Shown piece after piece: positions 32,392-40,294 of a DNA stretch of 49,016 bases (its first letter is position 1; every line of letters begins with the position of its first letter). The notes under the pieces were generated by a model. It was not told where the DNA came from and ran no database searches. It saw only the letters and a list, made by a program, of their open reading frames with translations. The position numbers and the translations under genes are program-made. Source of the DNA: Candidatus Dormiibacterota bacterium (lineage in GTDB: Bacteria; Chloroflexota; Dormibacteria; Dormibacterales; Dormibacteraceae); NCBI GenBank assembly GCA_955652675.1, contig CATPBP010000081.1, positions 1-49,016 on the forward strand, read 5' to 3'.

Positions 32392-32844
32392 ATGGAATTG
32401 GTCTCCGGCAGAGTGGCTGACGACATACTGGAGAGGATCTTCGCCCCTGCCAGCAAGCCGAGCGCTCTGGACCAGGCCGAGGAAACGCTTCGCCATCCCA
32501 AGCGTGTGATCTACACGGCGATGTCCAATCGCAACTTCTACTGGCGCAACCACATTCAGAAGTTCGTGCTGGACTCCGGAATGGTGCCGGTGAGCCCCTT
32601 CATGCTGTTCGACTACTACCTTCTGCACACCGTCCCCAAGACAGTCGTCAGGGAGGCGATGAACAACCTGCTCGCGCGCTGTGACGAGGCTTGGGTGTTC
32701 GGCCGGATCTCGCTGGGCGTCAAGGTGCAGATCGGCGTGGCCAGGCGGCTCAGCAAGCCCGTCCGCTACTTCGACATCTCAGAACTCCCGGTAGCCGTGA
32801 GCCCCATCTCCGAAGAGACGGCCGCCGAGGAAATTCGAGACTAG
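32392..32844 (+). CDS. nucleoside 2-deoxyribosyltransferase-like (DUF4406/DUF7768-type) protein
   Basis: A 150-residue protein. The core runs RVIYTAMSNRNFYWRNHIQK, FVLDSGMVPVSPFMLFDYYL, NNLLARCDEAWVFGRISLGV, KVQIGVARRLSKPVRYFDIS. This strand/helix order, with 'CDEAWVFG' before a glycine turn, matches the Rossmann-like nucleoside deoxyribosyltransferase fold. In that fold members exchange bases on deoxynucleosides or hydrolyse nucleotides; many relatives are uncharacterised. A catalytic Glu cannot be assigned with confidence. It is a single gene behind a leaderless-type promoter, converging on a membrane-protein gene with a hairpin between. Confidence 0.62.
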   Translation: MELVSGRVADDILERIFAPASKPSALDQAEETLRHPKRVIYTAMSNRNFYWRNHIQKFVLDSGMVPVSPFMLFDYYLLHTVPKTVVREAMNNLLARCDEAWVFGRISLGVKVQIGVARRLSKPVRYFDISELPVAVSPISEETAAEEIRD

Positions 32845-32848
32845 GATC

Positions 32849-32866
32849 CGGCCGGGCTTTCGGCCG
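32849..32866. terminator. hairpin between convergent genes
   Basis: CGGCCG, six-base loop GGCTTT, CGGCCG: a self-complementary stem placed 4 bases after one stop (32844) and 5 bases before the opposite stop (32872). It could serve both directions. No T-run follows, so intrinsic termination is uncertain. Confidence 0.45.
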
Positions 32867-32871
32867 CCGCT

Positions 32872-33450
32872 CTAGGCCGGCGCTCCGGGTTTTTTCATCG
32901 CCCAGGGGCCGTAGCGGACCAGGGCTACGACGAACCAGATGAATAGACCAAGGGCGACCAGGGAGAGGAGCAGGCTTCCCACCTCGACCCCGGCCGGTTC
33001 CACCTGGGTCCCGCTGTTGGCCAGGGCGTTCAGGTTGGAGAGGACGCCGACGGAGTTCAAGGCCAGCCATACCAGGGCCACCCAGAAAACCCAGCGCCAG
33101 CCGAGAAAGCTGCCGACGGCGAGAAGCAGCGAGACGACCGCCAGCACGATCACCACCGCCCAGGCCGCCAGGATCGAGAAATTGACCGCCTGGCTGACCT
33201 GGTCGCCGCCGAGGTTTGCGTTCGACGCCCTCAGCACCCGCTCCATGTTCGCCGCCGTGAGGAAGAGCGCGGTCGTGACCACTGAGTAGACGAGTCCTAT
33301 GACCAGGTAAGCGGCGGTCACCAGCTGAAGCGGACGCGTCCAGGCGGTCGGCTCGCGATAGTTGGTCGCAAGCGGCACCCATTGCTGGCCGTCCCACCTG
33401 AACTGACCGTCCGGAGAGACCTGGCCTGCTTCTGGACTGGTGGCGCTCAT
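32872..33450 (-). CDS. membrane protein with DUF2510-like N-terminal motif
   Basis: A 192-residue protein. The N-terminal 30 residues carry SPDGQFRWDGQQWVPLATN, the short Trp-rich DUF2510-like motif found ahead of membrane proteins. Four hydrophobic segments follow (about 45-65, 90-115, 118-135 and 158-178). No enzymatic motif is seen. The ATG lies 12 bases downstream of the zincin stop, and the two genes are probably co-transcribed. The function is unknown. Confidence 0.68.
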   Translation of the reverse strand: MSATSPEAGQVSPDGQFRWDGQQWVPLATNYREPTAWTRPLQLVTAAYLVIGLVYSVVTTALFLTAANMERVLRASNANLGGDQVSQAVNFSILAAWAVVIVLAVVSLLLAVGSFLGWRWVFWVALVWLALNSVGVLSNLNALANSGTQVEPAGVEVGSLLLSLVALGLFIWFVVALVRYGPWAMKKPGAPA

Positions 33451-33462
33451 GGCATTTGACCC

Positions 33463-34536
33463 TTAGTAGCCGGACTGACCGCCAGGCAATGCGCGATTGG
33501 ACTCGCCGGCCACGCGGCGATACCAGCGCTCGGGATCACGCAGCTCCTCGGGCCGGGGCAGCGTCTCCGGCGACTCCCAGGCCCTGTTCAGCGCCGCCAT
33601 TCCGTAGCGATCGTGAACCGCGGCGGCGAACGCCTCTCCAACGCGGTACTGCCTCATCTTCAATTCCAGTCCGGTCAGACGCCAGACCAGCAGGTCCAGG
33701 GCGCTGCGCTCCCCGCTCCGCCGGCGGTAAGCGTCCTCCAGGCGGAGATAGGAAGGCAGGATGCGGCGGCCGACCAGGTTCATGACCAGATTTCCGTAAC
33801 CCTCGACCAGTGTCATCGTCGCCTGCATGCGGCGCAGCGAGGCCCACTGTCCCCGCCCTCCCACGGTGACGGCCATCAGGCGCTCGACACCGTTGCGCCT
33901 GGGAGCCGTCGCGGAGGCGATCAGCTGCCGGAGCCCCTCGTTGAGGTGCTCCCGGAGCCAGGGGTGGGCCGCGAACTGCCAGGCATGGGTCATCTCGTGG
34001 AGGATCAGCCAGCGGCGCAGATCGTCGCCAGGCAGGGATTCGCGCTGCTGCCAGTCGGCCACGTTCGGCTCAACCAGGTAGAGGGCGTGGTTCACCGGCT
34101 CCTTGCCCAGGAGCTGGGGATCGAACTGCCCGAGCACCCGACGGCTCAAGAACTCGAGGAGCAGAGCCACATAGCGATTGACGCCGGCCCGGCCCAGGTC
34201 CGCCAGCCAGGAGTTGGGCACCCGGCCAACCCCGTTGAGCGGCTCCATCGCGGTTCGCAGTATGCCCACGTTCAAATCCAGCCAGGCAGCTCGGTCCAGG
34301 GCCTCGAAATCGGGCAGCCGGACGCCTGGAGGCAGTCCTCCCACCCCCTCCAGCAACGGCTCTCGGACCTCCGAAGCCAGCTGGTTGTAGCCGACGGCGA
34401 CCGCTCGCAGCCGGGCCGTCCCGTACGGCTCGCCGCGGATCCGGCGCTGGGCCAGGGCAGCGATCTGCTCCCAGTCGAGAAGGTCTGCTTCACCGCCCCG
34501 CGGCCGCACGGCCTCGGCGACCAGCGCCGCGACCAC
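33463..34536 (-). CDS. zinc-dependent metalloprotease of the DUF2342 (F420-associated) family
   Basis: A 357-residue zincin. The HExxH site is in LILHEMTHAWQFAAHPWL, followed by the family segments LREHLNEGL and TLVEGYGNLVMN, where the third ligand is expected. Together with LLDWEQIAALAQRR near the N-terminus this matches the DUF2342 family, often called 'coenzyme F420 biosynthesis associated' because of its phylogenetic profile; its substrate is unknown. The open frame extends upstream to about 34590 without ATG, GTG or TTG before GTG 34536, so either that GTG or an unusual CTG is the start. A TAAAGT box at 34594-34599 on the minus strand would fit the latter. Confidence 0.82.
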   Translation of the reverse strand: MVAALVAEAVRPRGGEADLLDWEQIAALAQRRIRGEPYGTARLRAVAVGYNQLASEVREPLLEGVGGLPPGVRLPDFEALDRAAWLDLNVGILRTAMEPLNGVGRVPNSWLADLGRAGVNRYVALLLEFLSRRVLGQFDPQLLGKEPVNHALYLVEPNVADWQQRESLPGDDLRRWLILHEMTHAWQFAAHPWLREHLNEGLRQLIASATAPRRNGVERLMAVTVGGRGQWASLRRMQATMTLVEGYGNLVMNLVGRRILPSYLRLEDAYRRRSGERSALDLLVWRLTGLELKMRQYRVGEAFAAAVHDRYGMAALNRAWESPETLPRPEELRDPERWYRRVAGESNRALPGGQSGY

Positions 34537-34604
34537 CCCGGAGGCTGCTCCGACGACGAAACTCCGCGTGAACCGGGTGTTCAGGTCAGCCCTACTTTAG
34601 AGGT

Positions 34605-34799
34605 CTAGAGACCGAGAGGCGAGCTGTGGGCCCGCTTGAAGACAATCCTGCAACGCTCGCACCGAAAGACGATCTGCATCGCCCGCCGCCCGATGGCCTG
34701 CGCGTCCTGCCCGCAGACGGGGCAGGCTGCCATCTCGCTGAGAAAAGCGTCCGGCAGGGGCAGCACTTTGATTTCGGCTTTACGCCGCTTCTTGGACAC
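34605..34799 (-). CDS. 64-residue zinc ribbon protein
   Basis: A small basic protein beginning MSKKRRKAEIKVLPLP. Two Cys pairs, CPVCG and CERC, are separated by about 20 residues, a typical zinc ribbon. No partner domain is attached. It could bind RNA or DNA or a protein; nothing in the sequence decides. A GTG start (34797-34799) is used. It lies between the MerR-type regulator and the zincin, on the same strand as both, with 68 bases to the zincin GTG. Confidence 0.65.
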   Translation of the reverse strand: MSKKRRKAEIKVLPLPDAFLSEMAACPVCGQDAQAIGRRAMQIVFRCERCRIVFKRAHSSPLGL

Positions 34800-34898
34800 T
34801 TAATAGTGGATAGAAGCTAAGTTGAGACCCATGCTATCAAATTTTCGCCACCACGCGATCGCGCATCGCCCCTCCTCACAACCAGCGGGTCCCGGCGG

Positions 34899-35273
34899 CT
34901 AGACGTCGAGCAGGCTGACGTCCAGGTCTTTGAGGCCGTCCGGCGGCTCCATACCGCTAAGCTGCAGTGTCTTCAGCAGGGCAAGGATATACCTCACGCC
35001 AGCCAGGTTGACTCCGTGCTTGCGGGTCAGGGCCTGGATCGCCTGGAGCTTCATGAGGTCACGCTGCGAATAGCGGCGCCGGTTCGTGACCGTCCGCTTG
35101 GGCTTGATCATGTTGAGGTGCTCATACATCATCAGCGTCCGCGGATGGGTCTCGAGGATCTCCGAGGCCACGCTCAGCGTGTAGATGGGCTTGTCCAAGT
35201 GGATGCTCGAGGCATCTTGGGCCACCATAGGCTTAACTTCCGTACTTACCAGCTCTCGCTGCCTAACTTTCAT
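34899..35273 (-). CDS. MerR-family regulator, HspR-like
   Basis: A 124-residue protein. The HTH region reads IYTLSVASEILETHPRTLMM then YEHLNMIKPKRT, NRRRYSQRDLMKLQAIQALT and RKHGVNLAGVRYILAL. The terminal GVNLAGVR segment is characteristic of the HspR branch, which represses chaperone genes, though no dnaK or clpB lies here. There is no effector-binding domain beyond a short tail. Two starts are possible: ATG 35273, with a GGGGG-rich site upstream, and ATG 35228. Three repeats (RAAGTTARGC) overlap and precede them and may be autoregulatory operators. The gene follows the penicillin-binding protein gene by 157 bases on the same strand. Confidence 0.82.
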   Translation of the reverse strand: MKVRQRELVSTEVKPMVAQDASSIHLDKPIYTLSVASEILETHPRTLMMYEHLNMIKPKRTVTNRRRYSQRDLMKLQAIQALTRKHGVNLAGVRYILALLKTLQLSGMEPPDGLKDLDVSLLDV

Positions 35274-35320
35274 CCGTCCCCCTACCTCTTACGGTTAGGC
35301 CAGCGCTCCAGCCTAACTTT
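35231..35320 (-). promoter_or_regulatory. three phased repeats at the MerR gene, candidate operators
   Basis: Minus-strand copies AAAGTTAGGC (35320-35311), AAAGTTAGGC (35270-35261) and GAAGTTAAGC (35240-35231) share the consensus RAAGTTARGC. They are offset by 50 and 30 bases, close to whole turns of DNA. An inverted GTTAGGC on the plus strand (35294-35300) pairs with the first copy across 10 bases. An operator role is inferred. Confidence 0.45.
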
Positions 35321-35430
35321 GCATGACAAGCGCATGAGCAGCTTTTCCACGGTCGATCCTGGCATGGCCCCCCGACGGCCACAAGCACTTTTTGTAAAGG
35401 TTCGCCGACATGGCGTCGGCGGTTTCGGCG

Positions 35431-38073
35431 CTAGCCTCCAGGCTTTGGGCAGTTGCGGTTCTGGGCGTTGGGATCCGGGGTGGCTCCCGGCTTGTTCGAA
35501 GGTGTCGGGCAGCTCGGGGCGGCGGAGGTGTGCACGTTGCCCGGCAGCGGCGGCGCCGGCTGGCCGGCGCTGGTGCCCGGCATGAGGTAGACGATCTTGC
35601 CGCCGGCGAAGGCGTGGCCGAGGCCAGGCGGTTCCGAGAACCACTCCGAGGGCGGAGCCTGCATGACGTCAAGGGCCGTCTGCATGTACGCATGCCAGGC
35701 GGGCGCCGCCACGAAGATACCGTCGGAACCACCCGTGAGCTTTGAAGAGTTGGGGTTCCCGAACCAGAAAGCCGAGGCCAGGCTTGGCGTGTAGCCCACC
35801 GTCCAGGCGTCGCCGAAGTCGTCGGTGGTGCCCGTCTTGGCGCCGGCGCGACGGCCGTTGAGCACGAGCGGCGTCCCGGTCCCGAAGACCATGGACCGGT
35901 TGCTGTCGTCCGACATGATCTGCTCCATGATGAAGGCCGCCTTGGGATCGATCGCCTGCTTGGCCGTCTTGACGGGATCGATCTTGAAGATCTCGTTCCC
36001 GGCGCTGTCCTTCACCGACGCGATGCCAAAGGGCGGGTGGAGCACGCCCTGGGCCGCCAGCACCGAGGTGCCGGTGGCCATCTGCAGCGCGGTCTCCGCG
36101 TAGCCGCCCAGCGTGAGGGAGGGGCCATAGCTGGAGGCGGGATCGTCCTGGGTGTAGGTACCGTCGTCATGCGAGACGAAGGGAGGCGCCCCCATCCGGC
36201 GGGCGGTGTCCAGTACCCTGTCGACCCCCACCGACATCTCGACCTTGACCGCGGGCACGTTCAGCGAGTTGCCCATGCACTGCTGGAAGGTGCAGTTGCC
36301 GTGGTACTTGAGGTCGTAGTTCTTGGGCTGCCATCGCTGTCCGGGCAGGTCGATGGTGGTCGGCGAGTCGGCGATCGGCGTGTTCATGGTGAACTTTCCG
36401 CTCTCGATCCCGGCCGTGTAGTTGTAGATCTTCATCGACGACCCCGGGTTGCGGGGCTTGACGGCCATGTTGAACTGGCCGCCGTTCCGATCGGCGTTCG
36501 CGGAACCGATCATGGTCAGCACGGCCCCGGTCCGGGGGTCGATGGAGACCATCGCGCCCTGGCTCAGGTTGCGGCCGCGGTTGGCGTTGACGTTCGCGGT
36601 CACGGCGTCCTGCGCGAGCTTCTGCAGCCCCATGTTCAGGGTGGTGACGACGCGGAGCCCACCACCCTGGGCGGCGTTGGTGCCGTACTGCGCCTTGAGC
36701 TGAGAGACGATCCAGCTCGTGAAGGCCGGCGCCTGCAGGACCTCCTGGGCCGTGAACATGTGGTCGGGCGCGCTCAGGTCCTCGGCGGAGGCGGTGTCGG
36801 CCTCGTCCTGGGTGACCATCTTCTGCTTCACCATGGCCTGGAGCACGTCGTGCTGTCGGCGCTTGGCCACGTCCGGGTGCAGGAAGGGGCTGTTGTAGAG
36901 GGGGCTCTGCGGGATGCCGGCCAGCATCGCGGCCTCACCAAGGGTCAGATCCTTGGTGTCCTTGTGGAAGTAGATCCGGGCGGCCGCCAGGGTCCCCTGT
37001 GAGTTGTTGCTGTAGAAGATGGTGTTCAGGTACTGCTCCAGGATCTCCCGCTTGGTGTAGACGTGCTCGACCTGGAGGGCCAGGATCGCCTCCTTGATCT
37101 TCCTATCGATCGAAGGTTTGTTCCCGATCAGGCGCAGCTTGACCAGCTGCTGGGTGATCGTGGAGGCGCCCTGCACCGCGCTCTTCTGACGCCAGTCGAC
37201 CCATGCGGCGCGGGCCATGGCGCCGGGATCGATGCCTGGCTCGTTGTAGAAGTTGGCGTCCTCGATGGCCGTGGTCGCCTGAGGCAGGTACGTGCCCATC
37301 TTCTCGAGCGGCTCGTAGTAGTGGTGCACGCCCTCTGGATGCACGTCGGCCAGCAGGCTGCCGTCTGCGGCGTAGATCAGCGAGTCCTCCGGCAGCGGGC
37401 GGGTGGTTATCGCGTGGGCGTCCGGCAGGTCGGCGGCGTAGTCGATGTAGGCCTGCGAGCTGGTCAGGAAGGCGCCGGCCGTGACGAGCAGGACCAGGCA
37501 GATCTTGACGGCCGCCGGCAGGGCTGCGCCAACCACTCCGGGAACCCGGCTCTGATGCCGTCCGCGTGCGTTCTTGGGCCCGTTCGGCCCGTAGATGTAG
37601 GCGCTGGCTCGGAGCCGCCGGCCCCGGGAGTCGCGCCGGGCCTTGGTATTGGTGCCCTGGGCGCTCTCCGCCTCCCGCGCCTGCTCGAGCTCCCGGCGGA
37701 CGCCGGCCACCAGGCGATGGGCGACGCTCGGCGCTGCCGGGAAGATCGTCGGCCGCACCTCGACACCGCTGCCGTTCGCCGCCCGGCGAGCCCTCAGGTT
37801 TCGGTCCGCCGGCAGGCCGCTTCGAGTCCTCCGCCCGCTCTGGGGCAGCGGGCGGAGCGCCGTGGGCGCCGACACCTGAGGCGGTGGAAGAACCGCCGGA
37901 GGCGGCTCCCAACGCGGCACGTTGAAGAGACGCGACGATACGGAAGCCGCTGCCATGAGTCCCTCGCCCAGTGCGGCGACCAGGCTGACGACGTAGATCA
38001 GGCCGGCGCGCCGGAGCCGAGGAGCCAGGTCCCGGAGTCTCAGGCGCGCAGCGATAGTTCGATTCCTGACCAC
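35431..38073 (-). CDS. class A penicillin-binding protein (transglycosylase/transpeptidase)
   Basis: An 880-residue bifunctional peptidoglycan synthase. The GT51 domain starts near 230, with EDANFYNEPGIDPGAM (Glu271 and Asp272) and GASTITQQLVK (302-312). The usual His of the EDxxFxxHxG motif is Glu278. The transpeptidase has SSMK (Ser545, Lys548), SLN (603-605) and KTGTT (746-750). Unusually there are two hydrophobic helices, at about 23-44 and 184-206, separated by a 140-residue Pro/Arg-rich region; class A enzymes normally have one. This places extra sequence on one side of the membrane, possibly for protein contacts. The C-terminus is Pro/Asn-rich. The GTG start at 38073 has TAGATT 10 bases upstream. 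Confidence 0.92.
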   Translation of the reverse strand: MVRNRTIAARLRLRDLAPRLRRAGLIYVVSLVAALGEGLMAAASVSSRLFNVPRWEPPPAVLPPPQVSAPTALRPLPQSGRRTRSGLPADRNLRARRAANGSGVEVRPTIFPAAPSVAHRLVAGVRRELEQAREAESAQGTNTKARRDSRGRRLRASAYIYGPNGPKNARGRHQSRVPGVVGAALPAAVKICLVLLVTAGAFLTSSQAYIDYAADLPDAHAITTRPLPEDSLIYAADGSLLADVHPEGVHHYYEPLEKMGTYLPQATTAIEDANFYNEPGIDPGAMARAAWVDWRQKSAVQGASTITQQLVKLRLIGNKPSIDRKIKEAILALQVEHVYTKREILEQYLNTIFYSNNSQGTLAAARIYFHKDTKDLTLGEAAMLAGIPQSPLYNSPFLHPDVAKRRQHDVLQAMVKQKMVTQDEADTASAEDLSAPDHMFTAQEVLQAPAFTSWIVSQLKAQYGTNAAQGGGLRVVTTLNMGLQKLAQDAVTANVNANRGRNLSQGAMVSIDPRTGAVLTMIGSANADRNGGQFNMAVKPRNPGSSMKIYNYTAGIESGKFTMNTPIADSPTTIDLPGQRWQPKNYDLKYHGNCTFQQCMGNSLNVPAVKVEMSVGVDRVLDTARRMGAPPFVSHDDGTYTQDDPASSYGPSLTLGGYAETALQMATGTSVLAAQGVLHPPFGIASVKDSAGNEIFKIDPVKTAKQAIDPKAAFIMEQIMSDDSNRSMVFGTGTPLVLNGRRAGAKTGTTDDFGDAWTVGYTPSLASAFWFGNPNSSKLTGGSDGIFVAAPAWHAYMQTALDVMQAPPSEWFSEPPGLGHAFAGGKIVYLMPGTSAGQPAPPLPGNVHTSAAPSCPTPSNKPGATPDPNAQNRNCPKPGG

Positions 38074-38342
38074 GGCAATATCAAATCTAGGCCCATTTCC
38101 CTAATCTTCTAACGCAGCAGCGGCGCCAACGGGCACTCCTATCTGGAGATCGAGGCGCTGCCCTCGCCTGATGCGGTGCTTCTGAGACTCACCTTACGAT
38201 GGCACACTGGCCAGAAGAGTGGCCGGATCTGAGTCTGAGAGTCATGCGCGGCTGGCCGGTCGGCTGTCGCCGCCGGGACGGCGCTCTGTATCGATGCGCT
38301 CCCTCAGTCACATAGCCGCCCGGCCGGCACCTCACATCGCGC
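38074..38342. other. 269-base gap between PBP and GT20 genes
   Basis: No gene seen. It contains an AT-rich promoter patch just upstream of the PBP start (38073-38110) and a small hairpin GGCCA/TGGCC near 38210. Short frames on the plus strand lack homology and coding bias. Confidence 0.4.
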
Positions 38343-39887
38343 TCAGCAGGCGTCACCTCCGCCTGAGCCGGCGATTCCTGAGTCGGTCGTCGCAGTGGGT
38401 GTGGCCAGCAGGTCCCTCAGGTCTCGGATCTGCAGGCTGATCCAGCGGCCGATGTCGTTGGCTCTGACCACCTGGCGAACCGAGTCGCCCATCGCCTGCC
38501 GCTGCCGGAGCGGCATGGTGAGCGCCGTGTGGAGGGCGTCCGCGGTCTGGCCGACGTCGAAGGGATTGATGGTGACCGACCACTCGCCCAGCTCCTCGTG
38601 GGCGCCGACGTTCTCCGAGAGGACCAGCACGCCGTCCCGCTCGTTGACGATCATGCCCTCCTTGGCGACCAGGTTCATGCCGTCGTAGATGGAGTTGACG
38701 AGCATCACGTCGAACTCCCTGTAGGCGGCGACCGCCCTCCGCAGGTTCTCCGCGAACTCCACCCTCACTGGCGTCCAGCCGCGCTGTCCAAAGCGGGAAT
38801 TGATCCGCGCCGCCGTCCGCTGGATCGACTCCACGTAGTCCCGGTAGGCGACGATGTCCTGGCGGGAGGGCTGCAGGAAAGCCCAGAAGCCGACCCTCCG
38901 GTGCAGCTCCGGGTGCTGGCGCAGCATCTGCTCATAGGCGAGGAAGCCGCGAACGATGTTCTTGGTAGGGTCCGTGCGGTCGACCCGGACGATGAGTTTT
39001 TCGGGCCGGCCCTGGCGCAGCTCCTCGACCTCCTTCTCCACGGCCAGCGAAGCGGACATCCGCTCCATCATCGGCACGTCGATGGAGACCGGGTAGGAGC
39101 GTGCCCAGACCACCCTCCCGGCGTAGAGCACGGCCCTCTCCCTGTGGTCCACTCTGAGGCCCAGCAGCTCCTCGGCGCTCATCAGGAAGTTGCGCACGTC
39201 GACGCTGGTCTGAAAGCCGACGATGTCATTGGCCAGCACGCCCTCGAGGATGGCGTCCCGGATGCCCCGCGGCAGCACCTTCCAGTAGTTGGGGGTGGGC
39301 CAGGGGATGTGTATGAAGTGCTGAAGGGTCGCCTCTGGCAGGAGCTGGCGCACGCGGCGGGGCGCCAGGTACAGCTGATAGTCCTGAGTCATGACCAGCG
39401 GCCGGCGTTCGGTCTGCCGCGCCACCTCCACGACCTTCTCGGCAAGGAGGCGGTTTACGACGACGTAGCCGGTCTCCCAGGCGGCCCAGATCGCCTCGTC
39501 GATCACTGGCTCGTGGGTCAGGTCCCAGAGGTAGTGCTGCAGGAACCAGATCAGCGGGTTGGCGATCACCGAGTAGTGGCGGCGGTAGGCCTCCGGCTCG
39601 ACCGCCACGTAGTGCAGCTGGATCGGGCCCCGCACGCCCGGCACCTCCACCGACCGGCCCGCCGCCGCCCGCTCCCGCTCGGCGGGGCTGCGCGCGATCG
39701 CGACCCAGGGAGAGGCTGTCGCGTCCGCGACCGTGAGCATGGCGGTGACCAGGCCGCCGGCTCCCCGCCGCATCGTGCCCCTCGGGCCCGGCTCGAATGG
39801 CGCACGGTTGCTGGCGACGATCGGCGACCAGGGGGAGAGGACCCGGCCCGTGTATTCGCGGATTGAGGTGGTGTTCGCTATTGACAA
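38343..39887 (-). CDS. otsA: GT20 glycosyltransferase, trehalose-6-phosphate synthase-like
   Basis: A 514-residue GT20 enzyme. It has the N-terminal SNRAPFEPGPRG, HYLWDLTH, QDYQLYLAPRRVRQLLP and HIPWP segments, LANDIVGFQT, and the C-terminal DGMNLVAKEGMIVN donor-binding region. OtsA joins glucose from a nucleotide donor to glucose-6-phosphate. The loop that is usually RLDYSKG reads RVDRTDPTKNIVRG. This is the variant common in actinobacterial GT20 proteins and also near validoxylamine 7'-phosphate synthase, so acceptor identity is less certain. No OtsB phosphatase is seen. The start is taken as TTG 39887; a TAAGAT box lies 13 bases upstream. Confidence 0.78.
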   Translation of the reverse strand: MSIANTTSIREYTGRVLSPWSPIVASNRAPFEPGPRGTMRRGAGGLVTAMLTVADATASPWVAIARSPAERERAAAGRSVEVPGVRGPIQLHYVAVEPEAYRRHYSVIANPLIWFLQHYLWDLTHEPVIDEAIWAAWETGYVVVNRLLAEKVVEVARQTERRPLVMTQDYQLYLAPRRVRQLLPEATLQHFIHIPWPTPNYWKVLPRGIRDAILEGVLANDIVGFQTSVDVRNFLMSAEELLGLRVDHRERAVLYAGRVVWARSYPVSIDVPMMERMSASLAVEKEVEELRQGRPEKLIVRVDRTDPTKNIVRGFLAYEQMLRQHPELHRRVGFWAFLQPSRQDIVAYRDYVESIQRTAARINSRFGQRGWTPVRVEFAENLRRAVAAYREFDVMLVNSIYDGMNLVAKEGMIVNERDGVLVLSENVGAHEELGEWSVTINPFDVGQTADALHTALTMPLRQRQAMGDSVRQVVRANDIGRWISLQIRDLRDLLATPTATTDSGIAGSGGGDAC

Positions 39888-39967
39888 GGGCTGGTGGACA
39901 ATCTTACAGTCTGGCTATCACTAATTACGGACACTCCTAGTCAGTCTGGAGGGGAGGCACTGTTGAC

Positions 39968-40279
39968 GTGTTGAGCGATGCCGTAGCTGACATGATGCGT
40001 GCGGAGGAGGTGGCTGCGGCTCGCCGGCGGCGGCGGCAGGAACGAAGGGACGCCATCGAGCGCCTCGACTGCTGGCTGCTGGAGGTCGAGTCGATGCTCG
40101 AGCGTGACCGGCACACGGTGCCGGAGGAGCTCCTCGGAGAGATCGGCGACTTCGTCGGACAGATCGACCCCAAGCTTCGACACAGTTTGATGCGAAACGA
40201 CACCAGAGAGGCGGCCGCCGTCCTCGACGTGCTCTTCGAGGCCCAGGAAATCGTCCTCCCCCGAGCCGCCGCCAGCTGA
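39968..40279 (+). CDS. 103-residue charged helical protein
   Basis: An unrecognised, highly charged protein predicted to be almost all helix. It begins LSDAVADMMRAEEVAAARRR, continues with RRQERRDAIERLDCWLLEVE and SMLERDRHTVPEELLGEIGD, and ends in a hydrophobic-charged LDVLFEAQEIVLPRAAAS. The Arg-rich N-terminal stretch could bind nucleic acid or membrane. The start GTG 39968 has a very good ribosome site (GGAGGGGAGG at 39949-39958). It is divergent from the GT20 gene and convergent with the CPBP protease. No function is claimed. Confidence 0.62.
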   Translation: MLSDAVADMMRAEEVAAARRRRRQERRDAIERLDCWLLEVESMLERDRHTVPEELLGEIGDFVGQIDPKLRHSLMRNDTREAAAVLDVLFEAQEIVLPRAAAS

Positions 40280-40294
40280 GCCGGGCTAAGGATC

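Noticed and set aside
38219..38440. Plus-strand frame overlapping the end of the GT20 gene
   Set aside because: Arg/Ser-rich composition without homology, and overlaps a well-supported gene.
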